51,677 nt of DNA from UMGS172 sp045592985 (GCA_045592985.1 JAZNVU010000040.1:1-51677); one strand, 5' to 3'; positions 42,703 to 50,075 are shown, counted from the stretch's first letter. The notes: generated from the letters alone by a model not told the origin. Made by a program: numbers and translations.

Positions 42703-45700
42703 ATGTTTTGCGAAAATTGCGGAAACAAAGTCGAAGACGGCGCAAAGTTTTGCTCTGTTTGCGGAGCAAGTGTTGCTGTACCTGAGGTTAATCCTCAATC
42801 CGAAGCAGCACCTCAGCCCCAGGCGGTTCAACCTGTAGCACCTCAGCCGGTAGTTGTACCACCGGTAGTTCAACAGCCGGTTGCACCCGCGCCTGTTCAG
42901 GCACAACCTGTGGCACAGCCCCAAAAGACTAAAAAGGAAAAGAAAAACGGCAAAAAATTTCCCGTTGGTCTGGTTGTTGCTTTGTCGATAGCGGTCGTTA
43001 TTATTGCCGCTGTTTCGATATTGCTCTTTAAACTTTTCCCACTGTCTATGTCGGTCAAAGACCCTCAGACAACATCGACCACTACGGGTATTATTCATAA
43101 CTTCAAAATGTCGTTTGAGTCTAACCAACCGATAAAATCGGTAAAATATGCACTCGAACCTAAAGACCCCGACAATCTTGAACTTTATACCGAAGCCGAA
43201 ATTGAGGGTGGCATGTTTAAAAAGGATATGGAGGTTGAATCGTTTAAGGTTCTTCCCGGTGACGTCACCCTTTACATACATGTTGAAACCTGGTTCGGCG
43301 AGTATAAACACGAAGTCGAACTGTCTTGCCGTGTAGGTTATTCGGCAGCACCCCAACTAAACGCAATTACAACACTCGATGACGGTACCGAGGTGGTAGG
43401 CAACGAACTGATTGTCTGCTTTAACGACGGTGTTTCTTCTGCTGATGCCAAAAAAGCGGTTGAAAACTCGGGCGGTAAAGTGGTTGGTGCCATCTATACG
43501 TTCAATCAGTATCAGGTCCGCTATGAGGACAGTAACGTTTACGACCTTAGCAACAAGATGGAGACCTTGCAGGATAACGACAAGGTTCGTGCGGTGTTCT
43601 ACAATGTTGTTTATTCCGATATTCCGCAGTCAACCCCCAACGACAGCCACTACAACGACTGGAACGTTGGTGTTCCAGCGGGCAATAACTGGCATCTTGA
43701 GTGCATAAACGCACCCGGTGCATGGGATTATCAAAACAAGATGAATACCGTTAAGGTGGGCGTTATCGACTCGGTATTGCATTACAGCCACGAGGATATG
43801 CTGGTTAACTCGGATAAGATTTGCTATCTTCCTACCGAAGATTTCAAAAGCATGAACAGTTTGCTGACATACTATAAAGAAAACGCCGCAAATCACATCT
43901 GTAACAACACCGAAAATTGTGCTTTCTGCAAAAATCAGCATCACGGTACTCACGTTTCGGGTATAATCGGTGCAAAAGCTAACAATGGCAAGGGTACTTG
44001 CGGTGTAAACTGGAATTCGGATATTTATTTCTCGAATGCATGGTACTATTATAAAGAGTATAACGGCAACTTAAGAGCCGAAGGCACATGGTTTAATGTT
44101 CAGTACAGCCTCGCATACCTCGTTATGAGCGAGTGCAGAGTTATAAATATGAGCCTTGGCGCAAAAGAACCGAGTGAGCAGAACGACGAAGAAATCCGTG
44201 AAGCCGAGCAGTTTGAATATAACGTCAAACGTCTTGAAGACGCAGGATATGACTTCCTTATTGTAAAAGCGGCAGGTAACGACAACGGTGACGCTTCTAA
44301 CTATCGTTATAACCGCGTAATGACCTATGGTGAACGCGCAAAAGCACACACCATTATCGTGGGCTCTATAGAACATCACGAAATTCCTGCAACACCCAAC
44401 AATCAGGCAATGACTCTTTATTCTGTATCAGACTTCTCCAACTATGGCGAACTTGTCGATATCGTAGCCCCTGGTTCCGGTGTTTACAGCCTTGCTTTGG
44501 ATAATTACGGAACAGCCAGTGGTACTTCACAGGCGGCACCTGTTGTCTCGGGTGTTGCAAGCCTTCTCTACTCGGTAAATCCCGAAATCACCTATGATGC
44601 AGTTAAGTCGATACTTGTAAGCCAGGTTGACCGTTACAGCGCTAAACGCGGAACCGTTTACCCCGTTGTCAACGCAAAACTTGCTGTTGAATATGCGTTA
44701 AACAGTGTTGAGACTGTGCCTGATTCAGAAGAACCGACTGTCGGTTTTGTAACCGGTCTTGTTAAGGATGCCGAGGCAGGAACCGTTATTCACAACGCAG
44801 TGGTAGAACTTGTAAACAACGAAACAGGCACAATTTCGTACGCAAGCGTGCTTGAAACGGGAGAGTATTACGTTTATGCCGACGCAGGCGTTTATACCAT
44901 GAATTTCAAAGCTGAAGGCTATTATGACGAAACGGTTTATAACGTTGAGGTTACCAATGGCGTTGTTAAATACAACGTACTGCTCAACCTTATTCCTGAG
45001 GCAGGCGTAGACGTTGAGTATGAAGGTGTTGCCGAAGGTCGCGTCGTTGACGCTTTTGATGCATCGTCTATTTCCGATGCCGACATCAAGGTATACAAGG
45101 GTATTGGAAACACAAGCGGTATTCCGGTGCTTGAAACCGTAGCCGACCGCAACGGAAGATATTCAATGAAACTTGCACCCGGTAACTACACACTGGTAGT
45201 AACAGCCGAAGGATATACCAGAGGAACATCAACAATTATTATTGTTTCGGGCAAGACCAGAGTCAACCAGAACACAACCCTTACTCCCGTGCTTAAAGAG
45301 GGCGAAATAAGGGTGGTTCTCACTTGGGGACAGTATCCGAGCGACCTTGACTCTCATCTTGTCGGACCCACTCCAAGTGGCGGAAAGTTCCATACATATT
45401 TTTCAAGCAAAAACAGTTACCACAACAGCGTTAAATATGTAAACCTCGACGTTGACGACACTTCGAGTTACGGACCTGAGACGACCTCTGTTTATGTAGG
45501 TGTTCCGGGCGGAACATATACCTTCTATGTGCATGACTACTCAAACCGTGGCAAGAGTTTCAGCACCAGTATGTCTACTTCCGGTGCGATTGTAAAAGTG
45601 TACATCGGCGGTGTGGAGACACCGTATGTATTTAACGCACCTATCGAGGAAGGAACACTCTGGACAGTATTTACTGTTACCGACGGCGTGCTGACCCCCA

Positions 45701-45747
45701 TCAACCAAATGGGATACGAGAACAACGCCTCAGATGTAGGACAGTAA
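42703..45747 (+). CDS. Membrane-anchored S8 subtilase with N-terminal zinc ribbon
   Basis: This 1014-residue protein starts at ATG 42703 behind AGGAG. Domains: zinc ribbon (MFCENCG and FCSVCG, residues 1-22); a Pro/Gln/Val-rich linker to about 75; a Lys-rich stretch; one membrane helix at about 88-113; an extracellular part; an S8 domain with Asp356 (VIDSV), His414 (HGTH), Asn526 (AAGND) and Ser609 (GTSQAAP); two carboxypeptidase-regulatory-like beta domains (about 690-860); and a C-terminal YfaP-like domain (VVLTWGQYPSDLDSHLVGP). The ribbon should face the cytoplasm and the protease the outside. No signal peptidase site is seen. Confidence 0.9.
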   Translation: MFCENCGNKVEDGAKFCSVCGASVAVPEVNPQSEAAPQPQAVQPVAPQPVVVPPVVQQPVAPAPVQAQPVAQPQKTKKEKKNGKKFPVGLVVALSIAVVIIAAVSILLFKLFPLSMSVKDPQTTSTTTGIIHNFKMSFESNQPIKSVKYALEPKDPDNLELYTEAEIEGGMFKKDMEVESFKVLPGDVTLYIHVETWFGEYKHEVELSCRVGYSAAPQLNAITTLDDGTEVVGNELIVCFNDGVSSADAKKAVENSGGKVVGAIYTFNQYQVRYEDSNVYDLSNKMETLQDNDKVRAVFYNVVYSDIPQSTPNDSHYNDWNVGVPAGNNWHLECINAPGAWDYQNKMNTVKVGVIDSVLHYSHEDMLVNSDKICYLPTEDFKSMNSLLTYYKENAANHICNNTENCAFCKNQHHGTHVSGIIGAKANNGKGTCGVNWNSDIYFSNAWYYYKEYNGNLRAEGTWFNVQYSLAYLVMSECRVINMSLGAKEPSEQNDEEIREAEQFEYNVKRLEDAGYDFLIVKAAGNDNGDASNYRYNRVMTYGERAKAHTIIVGSIEHHEIPATPNNQAMTLYSVSDFSNYGELVDIVAPGSGVYSLALDNYGTASGTSQAAPVVSGVASLLYSVNPEITYDAVKSILVSQVDRYSAKRGTVYPVVNAKLAVEYALNSVETVPDSEEPTVGFVTGLVKDAEAGTVIHNAVVELVNNETGTISYASVLETGEYYVYADAGVYTMNFKAEGYYDETVYNVEVTNGVVKYNVLLNLIPEAGVDVEYEGVAEGRVVDAFDASSISDADIKVYKGIGNTSGIPVLETVADRNGRYSMKLAPGNYTLVVTAEGYTRGTSTIIIVSGKTRVNQNTTLTPVLKEGEIRVVLTWGQYPSDLDSHLVGPTPSGGKFHTYFSSKNSYHNSVKYVNLDVDDTSSYGPETTSVYVGVPGGTYTFYVHDYSNRGKSFSTSMSTSGAIVKVYIGGVETPYVFNAPIEEGTLWTVFTVTDGVLTPINQMGYENNASDVGQ

Positions 45748-45760
45748 AAGATTAAAACAA

Positions 45761-45790
45761 AAAATCCAAGTCGAAAGACTTGGATTTTTT
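45761..45790 (+). terminator. Intrinsic terminator of the subtilase gene
   Basis: AAAATCCAAGTC and GACTTGGATTTTTT form a stem of about 12 bp around a GAAA loop, ending in T residues. The displaced tRNA fragment begins three bases later. Confidence 0.9.
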
Positions 45791-45792
45791 AA

Positions 45793-45849
45793 TGGTGCGG
45801 GTAACAGGGGTCGAACCTGCATGAAATTGCTTTCACTAGAACCTGAATC
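45793..45849 (-). other. Displaced 3' part of tRNA-Leu(CAG): island attachment site
   Basis: Read on the minus strand, the segment contains an anticodon loop TTCAGGT, the 3' anticodon strand TCTAG, a long variable arm, the T-arm GCAGGTTCGACCCCTG, and an acceptor end TTACCCGC plus CCA. No matching 5' half (a GCGGGT acceptor strand, D-arm, or 5' anticodon strand CTAGA) exists upstream at 45850-45930. Such 3' tRNA ends are typical of tyrosine-integrase islands. The orientation places the island to the right. The intact tRNA copy should lie at the far end, beyond the window. Confidence 0.75.
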
Positions 45850-45928
45850 ATTTAATAGATAGTTCTGTACAGTGCTTCCAATATCTTTAAAGTTCCTTTA
45901 AAACCGCATAAATACAGGCTTTTTCAGT

Positions 45929-45972
45929 AAAAACAGTGATTTTATCAGCAACTTGGTAAAATCACTGTTTTT
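45929..45972 (-). terminator. Strong terminator of the abiG-like pair
   Basis: A 16-bp perfect stem AAAAACAGTGATTTTA/TAAAATCACTGTTTTT (45929-45972) lies 55 bases after the stop of the leftward 46028-47257 gene. A/T runs on both arms let it act in both directions. Confidence 0.82.
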
Positions 45973-45987
45973 GATGTTTTATAGAAC

Positions 45988-46008
45988 TTTGGTAGACATT
46001 TGGAAGAC
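45988..46008. repeat. Short direct repeats near the island end
   Basis: TTTGGTAGAC (45988-45997) and TTTGGAAGAC (45999-46008) are direct repeats with an 11-bp period, about 140 bp inside the tRNA fragment. Repeats of this size and place are often arm-type binding sites of tyrosine integrases. This is inference; no integrase gene is in the window. Confidence 0.4.
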
Positions 46009-46027
46009 AACGTCATTATAAAAAGGC

Positions 46028-47257
46028 TTACAAATAATCAGATGCTTTTTTTGCCTTTTGGAATGATTTAGCTATTTTATTATGATCTTTCTTTTTGAAT
46101 TCTATTAGTTGTTCTTCGTATGCAAAGCAAAGCGTTGATGTGTACATAGGCTCATCATCGCTCTTATCACCTAACGATAGAGTGTATTTTTTATCCTTTT
46201 TTGTGTAATTGTTGAGTTTTGCATCAAAAACACATATAAAGCACGGTAATACTTTTTCTACACCAAACAATTCAAAAGAGTATGTTGCTTCAAACTGAAA
46301 CATAAGCAAACTTCCAATAGCACTCTTCAACTTTTCTTCATCATCAATATTCCAGCCGCCATCTAAAGTTTTAATCTGTTGATTGTCACGTATTGGCTTA
46401 TTTTTTATGAGATTTTGATACAAGTGTTCTACCAAACAAACCTTTCCAAAAGGAACATCTTCGTAAGGTAACTGAAAAGACACATCAAGATATTTTTCTA
46501 ATTTTAAAACTTTCTCCCAAAATTTAATGGTACTGTTTGGGAACGCTTTGCGTTTTTTTGATGTAAGTTTACTTTCCAATTCGAAACCGCACATAACACC
46601 TTTACCCCTCATAAAAGCATTATATATTTGCATCGCCTCTAACATTTCTTGCACAGTGGTGGCATTCTTTAATTGAACGGAGATGTTAAGAGTAAAATTA
46701 TGCTCGACTTCATCGAACATATAGTTAATCTTTAAGGGCTTACTATCAATTGATTCAAAAGAACATACATTAACACTTTCGTTAGGTATTCTCGAAACTA
46801 AAATAGTCGTTTCATAACCACTACCACCGATAGTAATATGGAATGGCTTCGGGAATTCTGGTGGTTGCGCAAAAAAACTAGATTCGACAATTTTGACTGG
46901 ATTATATGGATTAAAAGCCATTTTCTCAACAGGAATCTCATGACCATTTAAAATTAGGGTATTGGGCTTATTTAGTTTCAAGGGAATTGTTCGTTGAGCA
47001 TTATAAAAATATTTAAACATATCATCAGTGGTAAAATCTGGTCCTAATAATTTCTTTTGATCATCGCTCAATTCGACGCTAAATCCACTAATAGTAAAGG
47101 AGTCAGTATCACTAACTGCATAACAAATGCCGTCTTCCGCCGCCTGATATTTTAAACCATCGGGCAACTCATTACTTAAGTACTCCAATAAAGCGGATGG
47201 TATTTTTGTCTTTGTTTCTTCTGTTTCATTGAAAACACTGTCAAAGTTTACAAACAT
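46028..47257 (-). CDS. AbiGii-like partner protein of an abortive-infection pair
   Basis: This 409-residue soluble protein has no motif that I can name with certainty. It begins MFVNFDSVFNETEETKTKIP, has mixed alpha/beta composition and a Lys-rich tail. Its ATG overlaps the stop of the AbiGi-like gene (TAATG), so the two are coupled. Its size and position match AbiGii (about 400 residues) downstream of AbiGi in Lactococcus. It would be the toxin or effector. Its base composition is AT-richer than the genes to the left, fitting transfer with the island. Confidence 0.6.
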   Translation of the reverse strand: MFVNFDSVFNETEETKTKIPSALLEYLSNELPDGLKYQAAEDGICYAVSDTDSFTISGFSVELSDDQKKLLGPDFTTDDMFKYFYNAQRTIPLKLNKPNTLILNGHEIPVEKMAFNPYNPVKIVESSFFAQPPEFPKPFHITIGGSGYETTILVSRIPNESVNVCSFESIDSKPLKINYMFDEVEHNFTLNISVQLKNATTVQEMLEAMQIYNAFMRGKGVMCGFELESKLTSKKRKAFPNSTIKFWEKVLKLEKYLDVSFQLPYEDVPFGKVCLVEHLYQNLIKNKPIRDNQQIKTLDGGWNIDDEEKLKSAIGSLLMFQFEATYSFELFGVEKVLPCFICVFDAKLNNYTKKDKKYTLSLGDKSDDEPMYTSTLCFAYEEQLIEFKKKDHNKIAKSFQKAKKASDYL

Positions 47258-48087
47258 TAGAAATCACCTCCTGATTTATCCCAAATGATGATTTTTGAAA
47301 CTATTTCGTGTTCTAATATTTTATTATCGGTTAAAGTAGAGACCAATTTTGACAGTTCTACAAAATCAGAACCGTTTTTTACAATTATATATTTTATATC
47401 AGAATATTCAAACTTCAATGAAATCTTATCAAGGCCATCCATAGCGTTGCTCATTTTGTAGAATAGTTCCGTGTCTAATTTGTTTTTATCGAAGAGGACT
47501 TGATCAAATCCTTCAACTGTTACGTCAGGAACAAATCTCCACTCACATTCATCTGTAAAACATTTTGTATCGTTTTCCTGTGTGTTGCGATTTTTAAATT
47601 TCCCTTGATAAGGCTTCCAGTACATTAGTTCATGAAGCAAATAATTCTTTAATGCATTTAGCGAATCAGAGGATTCACCCTTAGAACTTAAGGCTTTTGA
47701 AAAAGCTTCAGAAAAATCCTCTCTTAAATGAGATTTAGGATTTATGTATTGTATTGGCTGAATACAGTTTTTCATGCCCCATTCTTTTGAAAATGCCAGC
47801 CCGTAATATCCATACCACGCCAAATGTTCCCCTAGACGATGCATATTAATATCACAAAAGCAGCGCATAGGAAATGCTAACTTTTCAAAATTTGGGATAT
47901 TTAAATATCGTATATCCTCCGCACAGTATCTTGGTGAAAGCATTTTCTTTTTTAATGAATTCATTAAAAACTCTAATTGAGAAGTAAAAGTAAAAAGAGT
48001 ATCCGCTTGAACCTTTGAAGGAACATGAGGCTCTTCTTCAGCTTTTGTTATTTCTACTTTTCCTAAATCTAGTACTTTATCTGCCAA
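47257..48087 (-). CDS. AbiGi-like abortive-infection protein
   Basis: This 276-residue protein shows the AbiGi pattern: FPMRCFCDINMHRLGEHLAW, YGYYGLAFSKEWGMKN and later DECEWRFVPD. AbiGi is described as the antitoxin-like half of the lactococcal AbiG phage-resistance system. The start is TTG 48087, with AGGAGGGA at about 48100-48093; the frame upstream to ATG 48144 overlaps the promoter and is rejected. It diverges from the retron across about 140 bp. Confidence 0.75.
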   Translation of the reverse strand: MADKVLDLGKVEITKAEEEPHVPSKVQADTLFTFTSQLEFLMNSLKKKMLSPRYCAEDIRYLNIPNFEKLAFPMRCFCDINMHRLGEHLAWYGYYGLAFSKEWGMKNCIQPIQYINPKSHLREDFSEAFSKALSSKGESSDSLNALKNYLLHELMYWKPYQGKFKNRNTQENDTKCFTDECEWRFVPDVTVEGFDQVLFDKNKLDTELFYKMSNAMDGLDKISLKFEYSDIKYIIVKNGSDFVELSKLVSTLTDNKILEHEIVSKIIIWDKSGGDF

Positions 48088-48115
48088 AACATTCCCTCCT
48101 ATTTTTGTTGGTATT

Positions 48116-48144
48116 ATTTTACCATAATTCGACAATATATGCAA
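48116..48144 (-). promoter_or_regulatory. Promoter of the abiG-like operon
   Basis: On the minus strand TTGCAT (48144-48139) and TAAAAT (48121-48116) are 17 bases apart, placing the start of transcription about 22 bases before the AGGAGGGA site. Confidence 0.7.
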
Positions 48145-48172
48145 GGATAGTTCTAAATCTATTAAAAATAAA

Positions 48173-48187
48173 TTCGCTATTTGCGAA
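48173..48187. promoter_or_regulatory. Inverted repeat between the divergent defence promoters
   Basis: TTCGC-TATTT-GCGAA (48173-48187) is a perfect 5-bp inverted repeat nine bases upstream of the retron -35. It is a possible operator for the XRE protein encoded in the retron. Confidence 0.45.
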
Positions 48188-48195
48188 AAAACATC

Positions 48196-48224
48196 TTGAC
48201 AACCATAATTTTTTATGCTATTAT
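48196..48224 (+). promoter_or_regulatory. Sigma-A promoter of the retron
   Basis: TTGACA (48196-48201) and TATTAT (48219-48224) are 17 bases apart. The predicted +1 at 48230-48232 coincides with the first base of the a1 element. Confidence 0.85.
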
Positions 48225-48230
48225 ATGGTT

Positions 48231-48509
48231 ACAACGATTGCAGATACTGTTTATCTGCTGGTCGTGCCCCCTAATCTGGAGTATGTAAATACTCGTGGAA
48301 CATCCTATGGGTGTTCTAATTAGCGGGGCGGCACACGTGCTGACCAACGATGTGCTGCACCCCGCGGCTTGCCCAAGGGGCTTGGGCAAGCCGCCAAATT
48401 GATTAGATGAGTTTCCTGTATGCACCACCTCTTCTCTGGGGCGAAGTCGATTCAACTATACTCACGACTTCGAGAAGGGAGGCCGCTATGGCCAAGAAAA
48501 AATCGTTGT
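48231..48509 (+). ncRNA. Retron msr-msd RNA
   Basis: The first nine bases ACAACGATT (a1, 48231-48239) pair perfectly with AATCGTTGT (a2, 48501-48509). G48240 directly after a1 is the candidate branching guanosine. Hairpins follow at 48240-48258 (7 bp), 48279-48294 (6 bp), 48298-48316 (8 bp with one wobble), 48323-48365 (GCGGGG/CCCCGC with an inner GCACA/TGTGC) and 48366-48392 (11 bp, perfect). The last large hairpin, 48428-48482, is the likely msd stem, with CGAAGTCG/CGACTTCG at its centre. A reverse transcriptase gene lies 0.5 kb downstream. The exact ends are inferred from pairing. Confidence 0.8.
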
Positions 48510-48664
48510 TCATGCAGGATGTTCCCGAGCGTTCTCGTCCGCCGGAAAAATCTCAAAGAACTTCCCTTAAGCTTAAAGCGTTTAAGATGCTTTTTAAGCT
48601 GATTGAAGCGCTTTGGATGGTTGTCCAGATTGCTCAATACTTTGTTGAGATTTTTCGGAGATAG
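48488..48664 (+). CDS. 58-residue retron accessory protein of unknown function
   Basis: ATG 48488 has GGGAGG at 48477-48482. The product is basic and Pro/Ser-rich to about residue 28 (MAKKKSLFMQDVPERSRPPE), then has a hydrophobic, amphipathic helix (KMLFKLIEALWMVVQIAQYF) ending in VEIFRR. It could touch or insert in the membrane. It is not recognised. Its ribosome-binding site is part of the msd stem and its codons 5-8 form the a2 element, so its translation and msDNA synthesis use the same RNA. It may be the retron effector or a regulator. Confidence 0.7.
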   Translation: MAKKKSLFMQDVPERSRPPEKSQRTSLKLKAFKMLFKLIEALWMVVQIAQYFVEIFRR

Positions 48665-48667
48665 GAA

Positions 48668-48713
48668 TGCGTGCTATCGGGGAAGCTCATCTAATTTTGT
48701 TTTTATGCACGCA
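48668..48713 (+). other. Hairpin between the small gene and the XRE gene, with a long-range complement
   Basis: TGCGTGC (48668-48674) pairs with GCACGCA (48707-48713). Its loop holds CTCATCTAAT (48686-48695), a perfect ten-base complement of ATTAGATGAG (48402-48411) in the msd region. The same msd segment can also pair with TCTAAT at 48315-48320. The elements may form alternative RNA folds. Confidence 0.5.
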
Positions 48714-48739
48714 AGTGCTTTATATAGGAGGAAATTTAT

Positions 48740-49057
48740 ATGATTTGCGTTACTCTTAAGAAACTTCGTAATATTTACGGATTTAAGGCTTCTGAAATGA
48801 GCACCAAGCTAGGGATTTCGTCCAGTTATTTATCAGAAATTGAAAACGGTAAAAAGCAACCTTCTTTGGAACTACTCACTAAGTACTCTGAGATTTTTGA
48901 TATTAAGCTTTCTTCCTTGATTTTAATTTCTGAAACATATGAAGAGGCAGAAGCCAAAGGTAAAGGCACTCTAATGATCAGAAATATGATGATGCACCTT
49001 ATTAACGGTATGTCACAAGATGAGGATGTTAATGAAAGCGAAAAAGTATCCACTTAA
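48740..49057 (+). CDS. Retron-associated XRE helix-turn-helix protein
   Basis: This 105-residue protein has an XRE domain at residues 1-60 (TLKKLRNIYGFKASEMSTKL, GISSSYLSEIENGKKQPSLE). Its C-terminal part (residues 65-105) is acidic and helical and may be a partner-binding tail. TAGGAGG precedes ATG 48740. It overlaps the RT gene by 26 bases, so it is a core part of this retron rather than a passenger. Roles could be autorepression at the 48173 repeat or acting as the antitoxin or effector; undecided. Confidence 0.85.
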   Translation: MICVTLKKLRNIYGFKASEMSTKLGISSSYLSEIENGKKQPSLELLTKYSEIFDIKLSSLILISETYEEAEAKGKGTLMIRNMMMHLINGMSQDEDVNESEKVST

Positions 49058-50042
49058 TCAATGCACTCTATACAAATGTAATAGTAAAAGAAAACTTGAA
49101 AACGCACTAACCATTGAACCCGGGCAGTTAAAGTTGATTAATAGCGTCATAAAGTACAGCCATTTCGAAATTGATAAGAAGGATTCTACGGAAAAAAGGC
49201 AAATTACAGCTCCCAAATACACATTAAAACAAATTCAACGTAGAATACTAAGGCTTATTCAATTTATTGAACGCCCCGAATGGGTTATTGCAGGCACAAA
49301 AGAAAAGAGCTATATTGATAATGGTGAATTTCATTTAAAAAGTAACTATGCGTTGATGGTTGATATCAAAAAGTTTTATGATAACTGTAAGCGTGAATAT
49401 GTATATAGGTTTTTTCGTGATAAAATGATGAATTCACCCGACGTTGCCGAAATTCTAACAGATATAGTCACGTACGAGGGCGGAGTTCCTACGGGATGCC
49501 CTACTAGTCAGTTGATTGCATACTACGCTTACGAGGATATGTTCGCAAACATTAAGAGGATTGCGGATAATTATGGTTGCTTATTCTCTCTTTACGTTGA
49601 TGACATGACGTTTTCAAGCGAAAAACCTTTTAATAAAGATGTGCTTAAAAGAGAGATTGATATTGAGCTAAGAAAATATCAGCATAAACCTAAATATAAA
49701 AAAGTAAAGTATTATTCAAAAAACGAACCAAAACCAATAACTGGTACTGTTGTTACGAAAGATAATACTTTAGTTGTTCCAAACAAATTGCAAGAGAAGG
49801 TATATAAGGGCTTTCAAGACATAAAAAAGCTTGATAATAACGATAATTCTGAAGAAGCAATTAAAAAAATATCTGCTTTACAAGGCCGAATTCAGGCATC
49901 GCGAAACATTGAAAAGAATAAGAAATTTCCGGAGATAGAGCGAATAACCAAGCAAATTAGCACGGAACATTCTGGTTCTGTTCCCGCTAATCCTCCCAAG
50001 AAGTCGCGTAAAAGGCCTAGAAAAATTAGAATAATAAAATAA
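49032..50042 (+). CDS. Retron reverse transcriptase
   Basis: This RT of 336 residues is retron-type: ITAPKYTLKQIQRRIL (RT0-1 region), NGEFH at about 97-101 in the place of the retron NAxxH motif, VDIKKFY (catalytic Asp111), GVPTGCPTSQLIA (about 152-164), YVDD (188-191), and PITGTVVT (about 235-242) corresponding to the retron VTG motif. It would copy the msd into msDNA primed from the branching G. Starts at 49020, 49026 or 49032 are possible; GAGG at 49022-49025 favours 49032. The Lys/Arg-rich tail (SRKRPRKIRIIK) may bind RNA. No fused extra domain. Confidence 0.92.
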   Translation: MKAKKYPLNQCTLYKCNSKRKLENALTIEPGQLKLINSVIKYSHFEIDKKDSTEKRQITAPKYTLKQIQRRILRLIQFIERPEWVIAGTKEKSYIDNGEFHLKSNYALMVDIKKFYDNCKREYVYRFFRDKMMNSPDVAEILTDIVTYEGGVPTGCPTSQLIAYYAYEDMFANIKRIADNYGCLFSLYVDDMTFSSEKPFNKDVLKREIDIELRKYQHKPKYKKVKYYSKNEPKPITGTVVTKDNTLVVPNKLQEKVYKGFQDIKKLDNNDNSEEAIKKISALQGRIQASRNIEKNKKFPEIERITKQISTEHSGSVPANPPKKSRKRPRKIRIIK

Positions 50043-50075
50043 AGCTGTCTCTTTCAACTAAGAGAGACAGCTTTT
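50041..50075 (+). terminator. Intrinsic terminator of the retron operon
   Basis: AAAGCTGTCTCT and AGAGACAGCTTTT form a 12-bp stem directly after the RT stop, followed by TTATTATTG. The retron unit thus runs from 48196 to 50075. Confidence 0.88.

Noticed and set aside
45793..45849. A functional tRNA-Leu gene
   Set aside because: The 5' acceptor strand, D-arm and 5' anticodon strand are missing; only the 3' part from the anticodon loop onward is present.
48015..48323. 102-codon plus-strand frame across the abiG/retron promoter region
   Set aside because: It spans both divergent promoters and the start of the structured RNA, and is antisense to the AbiGi-like gene.
48407..48487. Upstream ATG extension of the retron small gene through the msd hairpin
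   Set aside because: The frame happens to be open, but there is no ribosome-binding site before 48407 and the encoded residues come from the structured RNA; ATG 48488 has GGGAGG.
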